Source of the DNA: CAVZZG01 sp963779685
Lineage (GTDB): Bacteria > Actinomycetota > Thermoleophilia > Gaiellales > F1-60-MAGs149
Assembly (NCBI GenBank): GCA_963779685.1
Contig: CAVZZG010000003.1
Span: 1,426,001 to 1,490,000, forward strand
Reading direction: 5' to 3'
Length of the DNA stretch: 64,000 nt
In this document: in pieces, positions 34,809 to 44,405 of the stretch
Position numbering within the stretch: the stretch's first letter is position 1
How the letters are laid out: every line of letters starts with the position of its first letter
Made by a program: the position numbers and the translations under genes
Notes under the pieces: generated by a model
Told to the model about the DNA's origin: nothing
What the model saw: the letters and a program-made list of their open reading frames with translations, nothing else
The model's database searches: none

Positions 34809-37481
34809 ATGCGTCGCATTCTCCTGGCCGTCCTCGTCCTCGCGGTGGTCGTCCCGACGGCCGCAGCCACACCGCGCGTGCCGCAGGTGATCGGGGGGAC
34901 TCCGGCACCCGCCGGGAAGTACCCGTTCACGGTCGCACTGGCCTTTCGGGGCAACGGCTCGCTGTGGGAGAACCAGTACTGCGCAGGGACGTTGATCGCC
35001 CCCCAGCGGGTGATCACGGCGGCGCACTGCGTGGCCGACGTCTTCACCGACGAGATCGCCGTCGTGGCCGGGCGGGACAACCTGCTCACCGGATCCGGCC
35101 AGACCGTCCGCGTCGATGACATCGTCACCTACCCGGGCTACGACGCGACCGGTTTCGGCAGCGGCGACATCGCCGTGCTCCACCTGCACCGCGCGATCAC
35201 CGGGATCGCCCCGGCAGCGATCGCGACGTCGCTGCCGGCCCCGGGAAGCGACGTGCAGATCGTGGGCTGGGGGCGCACGAACCCGGACGGGGCGTTCCCG
35301 AGCCAGCTGCAGGAGGCGACCGTCCAGGTCGTGGACGACACCGCCTGCCGTGACGCGTACCAGACCGGCTTCGTCGTCGCATCGATGTTCTGCGCCGGTG
35401 TGCCCGGCGGCGGGGTCGACACCTGCAGCGGCGACAGCGGCGGTCCGCTGCTGGTCGACGTGGCCGGGACGTTCCAGCTGGCCGGCGTGACGGACTCGGG
35501 CCTGAGCTGCGCCCTCGCGGGCTACCCCGGGCTGTACGCCCGCGTGACGGATCCCGCGCTGCGGAACTGGGTCCTCTCCGACCCGCCGCTCCTGCCTCAG
35601 GAGGACTACCCGCCGAGCGTCACCGGCTCCGGCATCGTCGGCCAGACGCTGCACTGTCACCGCGGCGCCTGGAGCTCCTCCGTGCACCTGACCTACTCGT
35701 ACGCCTGGATCAGGGCCAACGACGGCACCATGGTCCACACCGGCACGTCGTACACCCCGGTCGACGCCGACCGCGGTCTGTCGCTGGCGTGCGTGGTGAC
35801 CGTCCGCGACGCATCCGGGAACACCACGGGCGATTCCGCCCTCACCGACCCCATCCACCGCAGCGCCAACGAGGCGACCGACGTAACGGCGCCCGTCGCC
35901 CGGACGCCGTCGCTGACCTGCTCGGGGAGCGCCTGCACGATCTCGGTGAAGGCCGTCGACTCGGGCGGCAGCGGCCTCCTACGGGTCGAGCTGATGATCT
36001 CCACCGTGGCACCGAGCGGCGCGGTCAGCATGCTGCAGCGCGACCTGCGACCGCATCACGGCATCGCGCGCACCGCGCTCGCCCTGCCGCCCGGACGTCA
36101 CATCGTCTTCGCGCGCGCCGTCGACCGCGCCGGCAATCGTCAGCGGAGCCCTGCCCGCTACGACGACCACGGCGCGACGCGGTCAGCCCAGGTCATCGGC
36201 GGGACGCCGACCACCACGTCGGCGTTCCCGTTCGTCGGCGCGGTGGTGTTCCGCGGCGTCCCGTCCGACAAGGGCCTGTGGTGCGGCGGTACCCTGATCG
36301 CACCGACGGTGGTGCTCACGGCGGCGCACTGTGTCGCCTTCTCGCCGCCCGGGGTCTTCGACGTCGTATTCGGACGGACGATGCTGTCGGGAAGCGACGG
36401 CGAGCGGATCGGCGTGACCGGCGTCAGCTGGCATCCGTCGTACTCCTTCGAGCGGCTCGGCAACGACGTCGCGCTCCTGCACCTCGCCCACGCGCCCGCC
36501 GGCATCACCCCGGCGCCGCTGATCTCGGCCGGAACCGCCGGCCTCGCCGGTGACGGGTCGCCGGCGACCATCGTCGGCTGGGGCGCCATCGTCTCGATCA
36601 ACGGCGAGGAGATCTACCCCGACCAGATCCGCAGCGGCGACGTGGTCATCCAGTCGAATGCGGCCTGCGACATGGGCGTCGGCGGGCTCTTCGAGCCGGC
36701 GACGATGACCTGCGCCGCTGCCGGCGTCAGCGGGCAGACCACCTGCCATGGCGATTCGGGCGGGCCGCTGCTGGTGGATGACGCCGGCACCTGGACCGTC
36801 GCCGGCATCACGAGCTTCGGCCTGAGCTGCGGAAGCCTGACGAGCCCGGGCGTCTTCACGCGGATCCTCGGCGTCCGCGACTGGCTCGATACCAACCCGC
36901 CGGCGGCACCTGCGCAGTGGGGGGGCGTCTTCATCACCGGCGGCGTCCGGGTCGGTGGCACCGCGCGGTGCAACGTGCGCGTCGCAGGGGCTGGCCTGGT
37001 CACCGACATCGCCTGGTACGACGGCGACCGCCGGGTGCACTCGGGCTTCACGTGGCGCATCCCCTCCAGCCGTGCCGGACACGACATCTCGTGCTCGGCG
37101 CACGTGACGAACGGCGGAGGGTCACTGGACACGACGCCCAGCGAAGCGCGCCGGGTCCTGGCCAACGGCCACGGCGACGGCAGGGCGCCGCGCCTGACCG
37201 GGATCCGGATCACCTGCACCGGCGCTCTCGGCGCCGGCGCGCCGAGCTGCGTGGCACACGTCCGAGCCTCCGACAGCGGCAGCGGCGTGGCGGCCATCAC
37301 GCTCCTCATCGATGCGGTGGCGCCGGGCGGCGGGCACGTCACGCGCACGACCGAACGCGAGCGTTCGACGCTCGACGTGACCTTGCCGAAGCTCGCCCAC
37401 GGCACCTACCGCATCCTCGCGACCAGCGTCGATCGCGCGGGCAACCGGTCGGCGCCCCAGTTCGTCACGCGATCCTTCTAG
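34809..37481 (+). CDS. Secreted protein with two tandem trypsin-family (S1) protease domains
   Basis: An 890-residue exported protein; signal peptide about residues 1-20 (cleavage near AAA-TPR). Domain 1 (about 27-260) has the catalytic triad His73 (TAAHC), Asp120 (GDIAVLHL) and Ser210 (GDSGGP), with Asp204 six residues before Ser, the trypsin specificity position. An Ig-like and a second beta module with SGGSGLLRVELMI follow (about 265-455). Domain 2 (about 461-700) again has a triad, His507, Asp553 and Ser650, but the specificity position is Thr644. Similar beta modules close the chain. Each unit starts with QVIGGTP, resembling an activation site. Clearly an internal duplication. The stop shares CTAG with the convergent lysS. 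Confidence 0.92.
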   Translation: MRRILLAVLVLAVVVPTAAATPRVPQVIGGTPAPAGKYPFTVALAFRGNGSLWENQYCAGTLIAPQRVITAAHCVADVFTDEIAVVAGRDNLLTGSGQTVRVDDIVTYPGYDATGFGSGDIAVLHLHRAITGIAPAAIATSLPAPGSDVQIVGWGRTNPDGAFPSQLQEATVQVVDDTACRDAYQTGFVVASMFCAGVPGGGVDTCSGDSGGPLLVDVAGTFQLAGVTDSGLSCALAGYPGLYARVTDPALRNWVLSDPPLLPQEDYPPSVTGSGIVGQTLHCHRGAWSSSVHLTYSYAWIRANDGTMVHTGTSYTPVDADRGLSLACVVTVRDASGNTTGDSALTDPIHRSANEATDVTAPVARTPSLTCSGSACTISVKAVDSGGSGLLRVELMISTVAPSGAVSMLQRDLRPHHGIARTALALPPGRHIVFARAVDRAGNRQRSPARYDDHGATRSAQVIGGTPTTTSAFPFVGAVVFRGVPSDKGLWCGGTLIAPTVVLTAAHCVAFSPPGVFDVVFGRTMLSGSDGERIGVTGVSWHPSYSFERLGNDVALLHLAHAPAGITPAPLISAGTAGLAGDGSPATIVGWGAIVSINGEEIYPDQIRSGDVVIQSNAACDMGVGGLFEPATMTCAAAGVSGQTTCHGDSGGPLLVDDAGTWTVAGITSFGLSCGSLTSPGVFTRILGVRDWLDTNPPAAPAQWGGVFITGGVRVGGTARCNVRVAGAGLVTDIAWYDGDRRVHSGFTWRIPSSRAGHDISCSAHVTNGGGSLDTTPSEARRVLANGHGDGRAPRLTGIRITCTGALGAGAPSCVAHVRASDSGSGVAAITLLIDAVAPGGGHVTRTTERERSTLDVTLPKLAHGTYRILATSVDRAGNRSAPQFVTRSF

Positions 37482-38911
37482 GGGCGGTCTCGTAGCGCCG
37501 GGAAGAGCACGACCTCGCGGATCGAGGTCGACCCGGTCAGCACCATCGCGCACCGGTCGATGCCGACGCCCAGCCCGCCGGTGGGAGGCATGCCGTACTC
37601 CAGGGCCATGACGTAGTCGTCGTCGATCGGATGGGTCTCCTCGGCGCCGGCCCTGCCGGCCGCCGCCTGCTCGACGAACCGCTCGTGCTGCTCGGCCGGG
37701 TCGTTCAGCTCGCTGTAGCCGTTGGCGATCTCCATCCCACCGCAGAAGGCCTCGAAGCGCTCGACCGTGAAGGGGTCGTCCGGCCGCCGCCGTGAGAGCG
37801 GCGAGAGCTCGACCGGATAGTCGACGATGAACGTCGGCCGGACGATCTTCGGCTCGACGTAGTGGGAGAGCATGTGGTCGACGAGTGCCGCCCAGGTGGC
37901 GTCGCGCGAGGTGTCGACGCCGTCCCGCGCGAGGACCGCCCGCAGTGCATCCGGGTCGCGCGGGCCGGCGAGCGGGTCGGTGCCGCACGCGTCCCGGATG
38001 GCCTGGGCGAGCGGGATGCGGGGCCAGGGCGGAGCGAGATCGACGCTCTCGCCGCCGATCTCGACGATCGTCGACCCGAGCGCGGCCTGCGCTGCAAAGG
38101 CGATCATCGCCTCGGTCATCCGCATCACGTCGCCGTAGTCGGCGTACGCCTCGTAGGTCTCGAGCATCGTGAACTCGGGGTTGTGCTTGAAGCTGACGCC
38201 CTCGTTGCGGAAGTTCTTGCCGATCTCGTACACCTTTTCGAGGCCGCCGACGATCAGCCGCTTGAGGTAGAGCTCGACGGCGATGCGGAGGTAGAGATCG
38301 CGGTCGAGCTCGTTGTGGTGGGTCACGAACGGACGCGCCACGGCGCCGCCGTACAACGGCTGCAGGACGGGCGTCTCGACCTCGAGGAACCCGCGGTCGT
38401 CCAGGAAGCGGCGAAGGCCGGCCACGAACCGCGTCCGCACCTCGAACGTGCGGCGCACATCGGGCGACATCAGGAGATCGAGATACCGCCGGCGGTAGCG
38501 GACCTCGACATCGGTCAGGCCGTGCCAGGTGTCCGGCAGCGGACGGCGGCACGGCGCCAGCAGCTGGAAGGAGGTGACCCGCAGCGAGAGCTCGCCCCGC
38601 CGGGTCCGGATCGCCTCGCCCTCCACCCCGACGATGTCGCCGAGGTTCACCGACCCGATGCGGGCGAGCAGGTCCTCCCCCACCCCGTCGGCCGTCGCCA
38701 TCAGCTGCAGGCGCCCGCTGCGGTCGTCGAGGTCGAGGAAGACGAGCTTCCCCTGGCCGCGCCGCCCGACCACACGACCGGCAAGCCGGTAGGTCACCCC
38801 GCTGGCGCCACCGTCGGCCAGACCGGCATGCGCGTCGCGCAGAGCTGCGATCGCAGTCCGCTCCCCGAACCGGTGGGGGAGCGCGTCGTAGTCGACTCCC
38901 CCTGTGCTCAC
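37478..38911 (-). CDS. lysS: Lysyl-tRNA synthetase, class II
   Basis: A 477-residue class II synthetase. It has the N-terminal OB-fold anticodon domain (VTYRLAGRVVGRRGQGKLVF), motif 1 around FLEVETPVLQPL, motif 2 (IGKNFRNEGVSFKHNPEFTM) and motif 3 (GLGVGIDRCAMVLTG). The GTG at 38911, seven bases after greA, is used; the longer frame overlaps greA. greA-lysS adjacency with dus divergent recalls the dusB-lysS neighbourhood of Firmicutes. It meets the protease gene tail-to-tail with four shared bases. Confidence 0.95.
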   Translation of the reverse strand: MSTGGVDYDALPHRFGERTAIAALRDAHAGLADGGASGVTYRLAGRVVGRRGQGKLVFLDLDDRSGRLQLMATADGVGEDLLARIGSVNLGDIVGVEGEAIRTRRGELSLRVTSFQLLAPCRRPLPDTWHGLTDVEVRYRRRYLDLLMSPDVRRTFEVRTRFVAGLRRFLDDRGFLEVETPVLQPLYGGAVARPFVTHHNELDRDLYLRIAVELYLKRLIVGGLEKVYEIGKNFRNEGVSFKHNPEFTMLETYEAYADYGDVMRMTEAMIAFAAQAALGSTIVEIGGESVDLAPPWPRIPLAQAIRDACGTDPLAGPRDPDALRAVLARDGVDTSRDATWAALVDHMLSHYVEPKIVRPTFIVDYPVELSPLSRRRPDDPFTVERFEAFCGGMEIANGYSELNDPAEQHERFVEQAAAGRAGAEETHPIDDDYVMALEYGMPPTGGLGVGIDRCAMVLTGSTSIREVVLFPALRDRP

Positions 38912-38918
38912 GAGGGTG

Positions 38919-39389
38919 TCAGGCGGCCTTGATGGCCACGATCTTGATCTTGATCGGGCCGCTGGGCGTGACGACGTCGACGGACTCGCCCTTCTTGCGC
39001 CCGAGGATGGCCTTGCCGATGGGCGACTCGTTGGACAGGCGGCTCTCGTCCGGGTCGGACTCGGCCGAGCCGACGACCTGGAACGTCGCCTCACCGGTCG
39101 GCAGCTTCAGGGTGACGCGCGAGCCGAGCGAGACCACGTCGGCGGGCAACTCGGCCTCGTCGATCACGGCTGCGTCGCGCAGACGCTCCTCGAGCTGGGC
39201 GATCCGCGCCTCGAGCATCGCCTGCTCGTTCTTGGCGTCGTCGTACTCGGAGTTCTCCGAGATGTCACCGAACTCGCGGGCCTCCTTGATGCGCTCGGCG
39301 ACCTCGCGCCGGCGGACCGTGGACAGCTCCTCGATCTCGTCCTTCAGCTTCTCGAAGCCCTCGCGAGTGAGGACGGTCTCCTTGGCCAC
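38919..39389 (-). CDS. greA: Transcription elongation factor GreA
   Basis: A 156-residue protein with the GreA design: an N-terminal antiparallel coiled coil (LTREGFEKLKDEIEELSTVR to ARIAQLEERLRDA) carrying the tip motif GDISENSEYDDAKNEQ with its acidic residues, then the FKBP-like C-domain (SNESPIGKAILGRKKGESVD). It rescues backtracked RNA polymerase by stimulating transcript cleavage. Likely cotranscribed with lysS. Confidence 0.96.
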   Translation of the reverse strand: MAKETVLTREGFEKLKDEIEELSTVRRREVAERIKEAREFGDISENSEYDDAKNEQAMLEARIAQLEERLRDAAVIDEAELPADVVSLGSRVTLKLPTGEATFQVVGSAESDPDESRLSNESPIGKAILGRKKGESVDVVTPSGPIKIKIVAIKAA

Positions 39390-39471
39390 GTCAGGTGTCC
39401 CCTTCGTCTACATGGGCGCGCGGCGCCCATCGGGCGCCCTCAGCGTGCCGAATGATAGCCTGGGATCGCGG

Positions 39472-40545
39472 ATGGACGTTGCGGCACGCACCCTGCAGGA
39501 CACCTGGACGATCGGCCCGGTCGAGGTACCGAGCCGCGTCGTGCTGGCGCCCATGGCCGGCATCTCGGCGCAGGCCTTCCGCCGTCAGGGCCGCAGGTTC
39601 GGCGCGGGGCTGGTGTGTTCGGAGATGGTCTCGGCCTGCGGCCTGCACCACCGTAACGAGCGGACGCACGACTACCTCAGGATCGCTCGCGACGAGTCGC
39701 CGCTGGCGGTGCAGATCTTCGGCTCGGAGCCCGAGCTGATGGCGGAGGCGGCGCGGATGGTGGTCGATGCCGGCGCCGACCTGGTCGACATCAACATGGG
39801 CTGCCCCGTCCGGAAGGTGACGAAGACCGGCGCCGGCAGCTCGCTGCTCGAGGTCGAGGGCGGCGACCTGGCCTGCCGGCTCGTGGAGGCCGTCGCGAGC
39901 GCGGTCGACGTGCCGGTCATGGTCAAGATGCGCCGCGGCACGCGGGACGGGTCGCTGGCGTGCCTCTCGGTCGCTCCCCGGCTGGTCGACGCCGGCGCGC
40001 AGTGCCTCACCCTCCACCCGCGGTCGGCCCAGCAGATGTACACCGGCGTCGCCGACCACGCGGTCACCGGCGAGCTCGTGTCCCTCGTCGACGTGCCCGT
40101 GATCGCCTCCGGCGACGTGACCACGGCGGCCCGGGCCGAGGCCGTGCTCCACGGCACCGGCTGCGCCGCGGTGATGATCGCCCGAGCCGCGCAGGGCAAC
40201 CCGTGGCTGCTGCGCGAGATCGCAAGCGGCCGCGCCGAGCAGCCCGAGAATGACGAGGTGATCGCGGAGCTCGTGAGCTACGCACGCGAGGTGGCGGATG
40301 AGATCGGCGAGCACAGGGCCGTGCCGTACCTGCGCAAGTTCCACGGCTGGTACCTGCGACGTGGACGGTTCGACCGCTCGCTGCGCTCGGAGCTGGCGTC
40401 CATCGGCACGCTCGAGGCGCTGGAAGAGCGGCTGTTCGCCGCTGCTCCCGGCGCTCGCCCGATCGCCGCCGCGCGCACCGCGCATCGTCGCTACGACGAC
40501 GACGCGGAGCTGCACCTGCCCGTGTCGATCTACGGCGGCGGGTAG
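39472..40545 (+). CDS. dus: tRNA-dihydrouridine synthase
   Basis: A 357-residue FMN-dependent reductase of the DusB group. Seen are the flavin strand RVVLAPMAGISAQAFRR, the catalytic cysteine in DINMGCPVRKVTKTGAG, VMVKMRRGTRDG, TLHPRSAQQMYTG and VIASGDVTTAARAEAVL. The ATG at 39472 follows a GATAGCC element by only about a dozen bases, so the leader is short. It is divergent from greA. The last 16 bp overlap the convergent alcohol dehydrogenase. Confidence 0.93.
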   Translation: MDVAARTLQDTWTIGPVEVPSRVVLAPMAGISAQAFRRQGRRFGAGLVCSEMVSACGLHHRNERTHDYLRIARDESPLAVQIFGSEPELMAEAARMVVDAGADLVDINMGCPVRKVTKTGAGSSLLEVEGGDLACRLVEAVASAVDVPVMVKMRRGTRDGSLACLSVAPRLVDAGAQCLTLHPRSAQQMYTGVADHAVTGELVSLVDVPVIASGDVTTAARAEAVLHGTGCAAVMIARAAQGNPWLLREIASGRAEQPENDEVIAELVSYAREVADEIGEHRAVPYLRKFHGWYLRRGRFDRSLRSELASIGTLEALEERLFAAAPGARPIAAARTAHRRYDDDAELHLPVSIYGGG

Positions 40546-41633
40546 CAGATCACGCTGCGAGCGCGCTCGCGACGGCGCATGGCCGCCAGCGCATCGTTCA
40601 CCTCGTCGAGGGCGATCCGGTGCGTCACGAGCCGATCGACCGGCAGCCGCCCGGCGAGGTGCAGCCGCGCGAGCCTCGGGAAATCGACCGCGGCGATGCA
40701 GCTGCCGTACGACGAGCCGAGCAGTCGCAGGCCCTGGGCGGCGAACAGCACGCCGTCAACGCCGACCCGGACCCCCTCAGCCGTCATGCCGACCAGCACG
40801 CACGCGCCGCCGGCGCGGGTGAGCTTCGGCAGCAGCTCCGCCGTCTGCTGCAGGCCGATGGCCTCGAACGCGTAGTCGACGCCGCCCGGCGAGATGGCGA
40901 CGACCTCGCGTCGCACGGAACCGTCGCCGCGCACGGCGTGGGTCGCACCGAGATCACGGGCCCGGTCGAGCTTGTCGTCCTCGAGGTCGATGGCGATGAT
41001 GGGGTCGGCCCCGGCCAGGGCGGCGCCCATGACCACGCTCAGGCCGACGCCGCCGCAGCCCACCACCGCGACGGCCGCACCTGGTTCGACCCGCGCGGTG
41101 TTGGTCACCGCCCCGACCCCGGTCGCGACACCGCAGCCGATCAGGCACGCCACGTCGAACGGCAGGTCGCGGGGGACGGGCACGACGGCGCTCGCCGGCA
41201 CCACGCCCTGCTCGCCGAACGTGCCGAGCGCGAGGTACTGGTGCACGTCGCCGCCGTCGCGCGTGAGTCGCGTGGTGCCGTCGTGCAGGGTGCCGGCGGC
41301 GGCGCGGTTCCCGGTGCAGACCCACGACTGTCCTCGCGCGCACTGCCGGCACGTCCCGCAGGGGTACCACCAGGAGGTCACCACGTGGTCGCCGGGAACG
41401 ACATGGCCGACGCCGGCTCCGATCTCCTCGACCACGCCGGCGCCCTCGTGCCCGAGGACGATCGGCCGCGGCGACGACCACTCGCCGTCCACGACGTGCA
41501 GGTCGGAGTGGCAGACGCCGCTCGTGCGGTAGCGGATCCGGACCTCGCCGGCGCCCGGGGCGGCCAGCTCGAGTTCCTCGATGACGAGCGGCTGCTGCGG
41601 AGCATCGAGCACGGCGGCGCGGATTCTCGTCAC
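40530..41633 (-). CDS. Zinc-dependent alcohol dehydrogenase (class III-like MDR)
   Basis: A 367-residue medium-chain dehydrogenase with both zinc sites. Catalytic ligands are in SGVCHSDLHVVDG and LGHEGAGVVEEIG; the four structural cysteines are in CGTCRQCARGQSWVC. The Rossmann motif is VAVVGCGGVGLSVVMGA, followed by an Asp (AIDLEDDKL), which favours NAD. The GCGVATGVGAVTNTA stretch is shared with NDMA-dependent and class III enzymes. Substrate not determined. Divergent from the LuxR-type gene by 35 bp. Confidence 0.9.
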   Translation of the reverse strand: MTRIRAAVLDAPQQPLVIEELELAAPGAGEVRIRYRTSGVCHSDLHVVDGEWSSPRPIVLGHEGAGVVEEIGAGVGHVVPGDHVVTSWWYPCGTCRQCARGQSWVCTGNRAAAGTLHDGTTRLTRDGGDVHQYLALGTFGEQGVVPASAVVPVPRDLPFDVACLIGCGVATGVGAVTNTARVEPGAAVAVVGCGGVGLSVVMGAALAGADPIIAIDLEDDKLDRARDLGATHAVRGDGSVRREVVAISPGGVDYAFEAIGLQQTAELLPKLTRAGGACVLVGMTAEGVRVGVDGVLFAAQGLRLLGSSYGSCIAAVDFPRLARLHLAGRLPVDRLVTHRIALDEVNDALAAMRRRERARSVICYPPP

Positions 41634-41668
41634 CGGGCGATGGTAGTGGATAGACTCGGCCGGAGGCG

Positions 41669-44401
41669 ATGGCAGCCGTTGTCATGAGGGGACGCGAAGG
41701 CGAGGCCGCCGCGCTGGAGCGGCTGATAGACGCCGCCCGCACCGGCGCCAGCGGTGCCGTGCTGGTCGTGGGCGAGGCCGGTATCGGCAAGACCGCCCTG
41801 CTCGCGGCGACCACCCCGCGAGCGGAGGAGATGCGCGTCCTCCGGGCGCGGGGCTTCGAGTCCGAGGCCGAGCTCGCGTTCTCCGCGCTCCACTCGCTCG
41901 TCCGCCCCCTGAGCGACGACCTCGCCGCGATCCCCGCCGTCCAGGCCGGGGCGCTGCGAGCCGCCCTCGCCATGGCCGGCGCCGACGGTGCCCCGGACCG
42001 CCTCACGGTGTCGGTCGGCACCCTCAGCCTCATCGCCGCGGCCGCCGAGCGGGCCCCGATCCTGATCGTCGTCGACGACGCCCACGCCATCGACACGGCA
42101 TCGGCCGAGGCGCTCGCCTTCGCGGCGCGACGACTCGAGGCGGATCGCGTCGCGATCGTGCTCGCGGCGCGGGATGACGCCCGGGGAGCGTTCACGGGCA
42201 TCGACAACCTCGTGCTGGGGCCGTTGACCGTGGAGGCGGCAGGCCTCGTGCTGCGCGACCGCTTCGAGGACATCGCGACCGAGGTCGCCGGCCGCATCGC
42301 CCGAGCCAGCGGTGGGAACCCCCTTCTGCTGATCGAGATCGCGGATGCACTCACCCCCGACCAGCTGCGCGGGCGCTCGCCCATCGGCGACCTGCTGCCG
42401 TCGGCCGGGGCGGCGGCGGCGCTGGTGCGGTCACGGGTGGCCGGACTGCCGGCCGGCACGATGGCCGCCCTGCTGGTGGCTGCCGCCAGCGAGACGGGCG
42501 ATGCAGGCGAGATACATGCGGCGCTCGGCCGGTCGAACGTCGCCGCCGCCGGTCTCGACGAGGCCGAGCGCGCGGATCTGGTGACGGTGTCGGAGGAACG
42601 GGTTGCCTTCACCAGCGAGCTCGCCCGGTCGGCCGTCTACAACGGCGCGACGCGCGAGGAGCGCGACCGCGCCCACGAGGCGCTGGCTGCGGTGACCGAG
42701 GCTGACCAGCGCGCGTGGCACCGGGCCGCAGCGACGCATGCTCCGGACGAGAGCGTCGCGGCCGATCTCGAGCAGACGGCCCACCGGGCCCGGCGCCGGG
42801 CCGGGTACGCCGCTGCGGAGCGGGCCCTGCTGCGTGCCGCGGCGGTGTCGGAGCGGGACGATGACCGGTCGCGCCGGCTCATCGCGGCCGCCGAGATGGC
42901 CTGGGGCGCCGGGCACATCGCGAGTGCCCTCGGGCACCTCGACGAGGCCGCGGCCGTGACGGGCGACGAGAGGCTGCGGCAGGCCGCGCGCCACCTCCGT
43001 GGCCGCATCGCCGCCCGCGCCGGCGCCGCGCTGGACGCGCACGCGCTGCTCGCCGCCGAGGCCGACCGCCTCGCCACGACCGATCCTGCGACGGCGGCGG
43101 AGATGTTCGCCGAGGCGGTCCTGCCGTGTCTCCGCGACGGGGCGACGGAGCTCGCGGTGGCGTCGGGCCGGCGCGCTCGCGAGCTGGCGCCGGCTGCCTC
43201 GCGGGCTGCCATGCTCGCCGATCTCGCGCTCGGCACCGCGCTGATGATGGCGGGCGTCGGCGACGAGGGCCGGAGGCACATCGACGCCGCCGCCACGGCG
43301 GCCGGCCACGACGGCGGTGACATCGACGACCCGATCATCCGGTCCTATCTCGGCCTCGCGCTGCGCCTCGCCGACGAGGGGCAACGCGCGCGGGCCGTGC
43401 TCGCCGCGGTCATCGCCGAAGCGCGAGCGGCCAGCGCACCGGGGGTGCTCCCGTACGCCCTCGCACGGCAGGCGTCGATCGACCTGGAGGCCGGGCGCTT
43501 CGGCAGCGCTGCATCGGCGCTCGACGAGGCGGTCCGCCTGGCCGAGGCGACGGGCCAGGCGGCGGATCTCGGGATCGCACTCGGCGCCGTCGCATGGCTC
43601 GACGCCGTCCAGGGCCGGGAGGAGGCCTGCCGCTCCCACGCGTTGGCGGCAGCCGCGATCGCCAGCGATCTCGGCCCCGGGTCGCGGTTCGACATGACGG
43701 CGGCTGCGCTCGGGATGCTCGACCTCGGCCACGGGCGGCTCGAGGCGGCAGCGGCGGTCCTCGCCGAGGCCGACCGGGTCGGCCGGAGCCTCGGGTTCTC
43801 GGACGCGACGCTGTGGCCGCATCGCGCGCCCGACCTGGTCGAGGCGCTGGCCCGTGGCGGGCGTGCGGACGAGGCCTCGGGCGTCCTCGAGGCGTTCCGC
43901 GCCGACGTCGACCGCGCCGGCCGGGCGTCCGCCCGCGCCGCGCTGCTTCGCTGCGCCGGCCTCCTGGCGGATGACGGGGTGTTCGACGAGCCGTTCCGAG
44001 CTGCCCTCGAGCTGCCCGGCATCTCGCCATTCGAGCAGGCCCGCGCAAGCCTCTGCTACGGCGAGCGTCTCCGGCGGGCGCGCCGCCGGGTCGAGGGTCG
44101 CGAGCTCGTCCGGGCCGCGCACGAGGGCTTCGTCCTGCTGGGCGCGGATCCGTGGGCCGAACGCGCCGCGGCCGAACTGCGCGCGTCCGGCGAGAGCGTG
44201 CGGAAGCGAGCCGATGCGGAGATCGACGCGTTGACGCCGGGTGAGCGCCAGATCGCCCTCCTCGTCGCCGAAGGCCGCACCAACAAGGAGGTCGCAGCGC
44301 ATCTCTTCGTGACGCCGAAGACGGTCGAGTTCCACCTCTCGAACGTGTTCCGCAAGCTCGGCGTGCGCTCCCGGACAGAGCTGGCCCGGGCGATGAGCTA
44401 G
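41669..44401 (+). CDS. Large ATP-binding LuxR-family transcriptional regulator (LAL/MalT-like)
   Basis: A 910-residue STAND-type regulator. The N-terminal NTPase has Walker A (VLVVGEAGIGKTALL) and Walker B (PILIVVDDAHAIDTAS). A long central part of helical, TPR-like repeats follows. The C-terminal LuxR helix-turn-helix is LTPGERQIALLVAEGRTNKE, VAAHLFVTPKTVEFHLSNVF. Such regulators bind an inducer, oligomerise with ATP and activate transcription. Neighbouring targets might be the divergent zinc alcohol dehydrogenase. ATG at 41669 or 41684. Confidence 0.9.
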   Translation: MAAVVMRGREGEAAALERLIDAARTGASGAVLVVGEAGIGKTALLAATTPRAEEMRVLRARGFESEAELAFSALHSLVRPLSDDLAAIPAVQAGALRAALAMAGADGAPDRLTVSVGTLSLIAAAAERAPILIVVDDAHAIDTASAEALAFAARRLEADRVAIVLAARDDARGAFTGIDNLVLGPLTVEAAGLVLRDRFEDIATEVAGRIARASGGNPLLLIEIADALTPDQLRGRSPIGDLLPSAGAAAALVRSRVAGLPAGTMAALLVAAASETGDAGEIHAALGRSNVAAAGLDEAERADLVTVSEERVAFTSELARSAVYNGATREERDRAHEALAAVTEADQRAWHRAAATHAPDESVAADLEQTAHRARRRAGYAAAERALLRAAAVSERDDDRSRRLIAAAEMAWGAGHIASALGHLDEAAAVTGDERLRQAARHLRGRIAARAGAALDAHALLAAEADRLATTDPATAAEMFAEAVLPCLRDGATELAVASGRRARELAPAASRAAMLADLALGTALMMAGVGDEGRRHIDAAATAAGHDGGDIDDPIIRSYLGLALRLADEGQRARAVLAAVIAEARAASAPGVLPYALARQASIDLEAGRFGSAASALDEAVRLAEATGQAADLGIALGAVAWLDAVQGREEACRSHALAAAAIASDLGPGSRFDMTAAALGMLDLGHGRLEAAAAVLAEADRVGRSLGFSDATLWPHRAPDLVEALARGGRADEASGVLEAFRADVDRAGRASARAALLRCAGLLADDGVFDEPFRAALELPGISPFEQARASLCYGERLRRARRRVEGRELVRAAHEGFVLLGADPWAERAAAELRASGESVRKRADAEIDALTPGERQIALLVAEGRTNKEVAAHLFVTPKTVEFHLSNVFRKLGVRSRTELARAMS

Positions 44402-44405
44402 ACGC

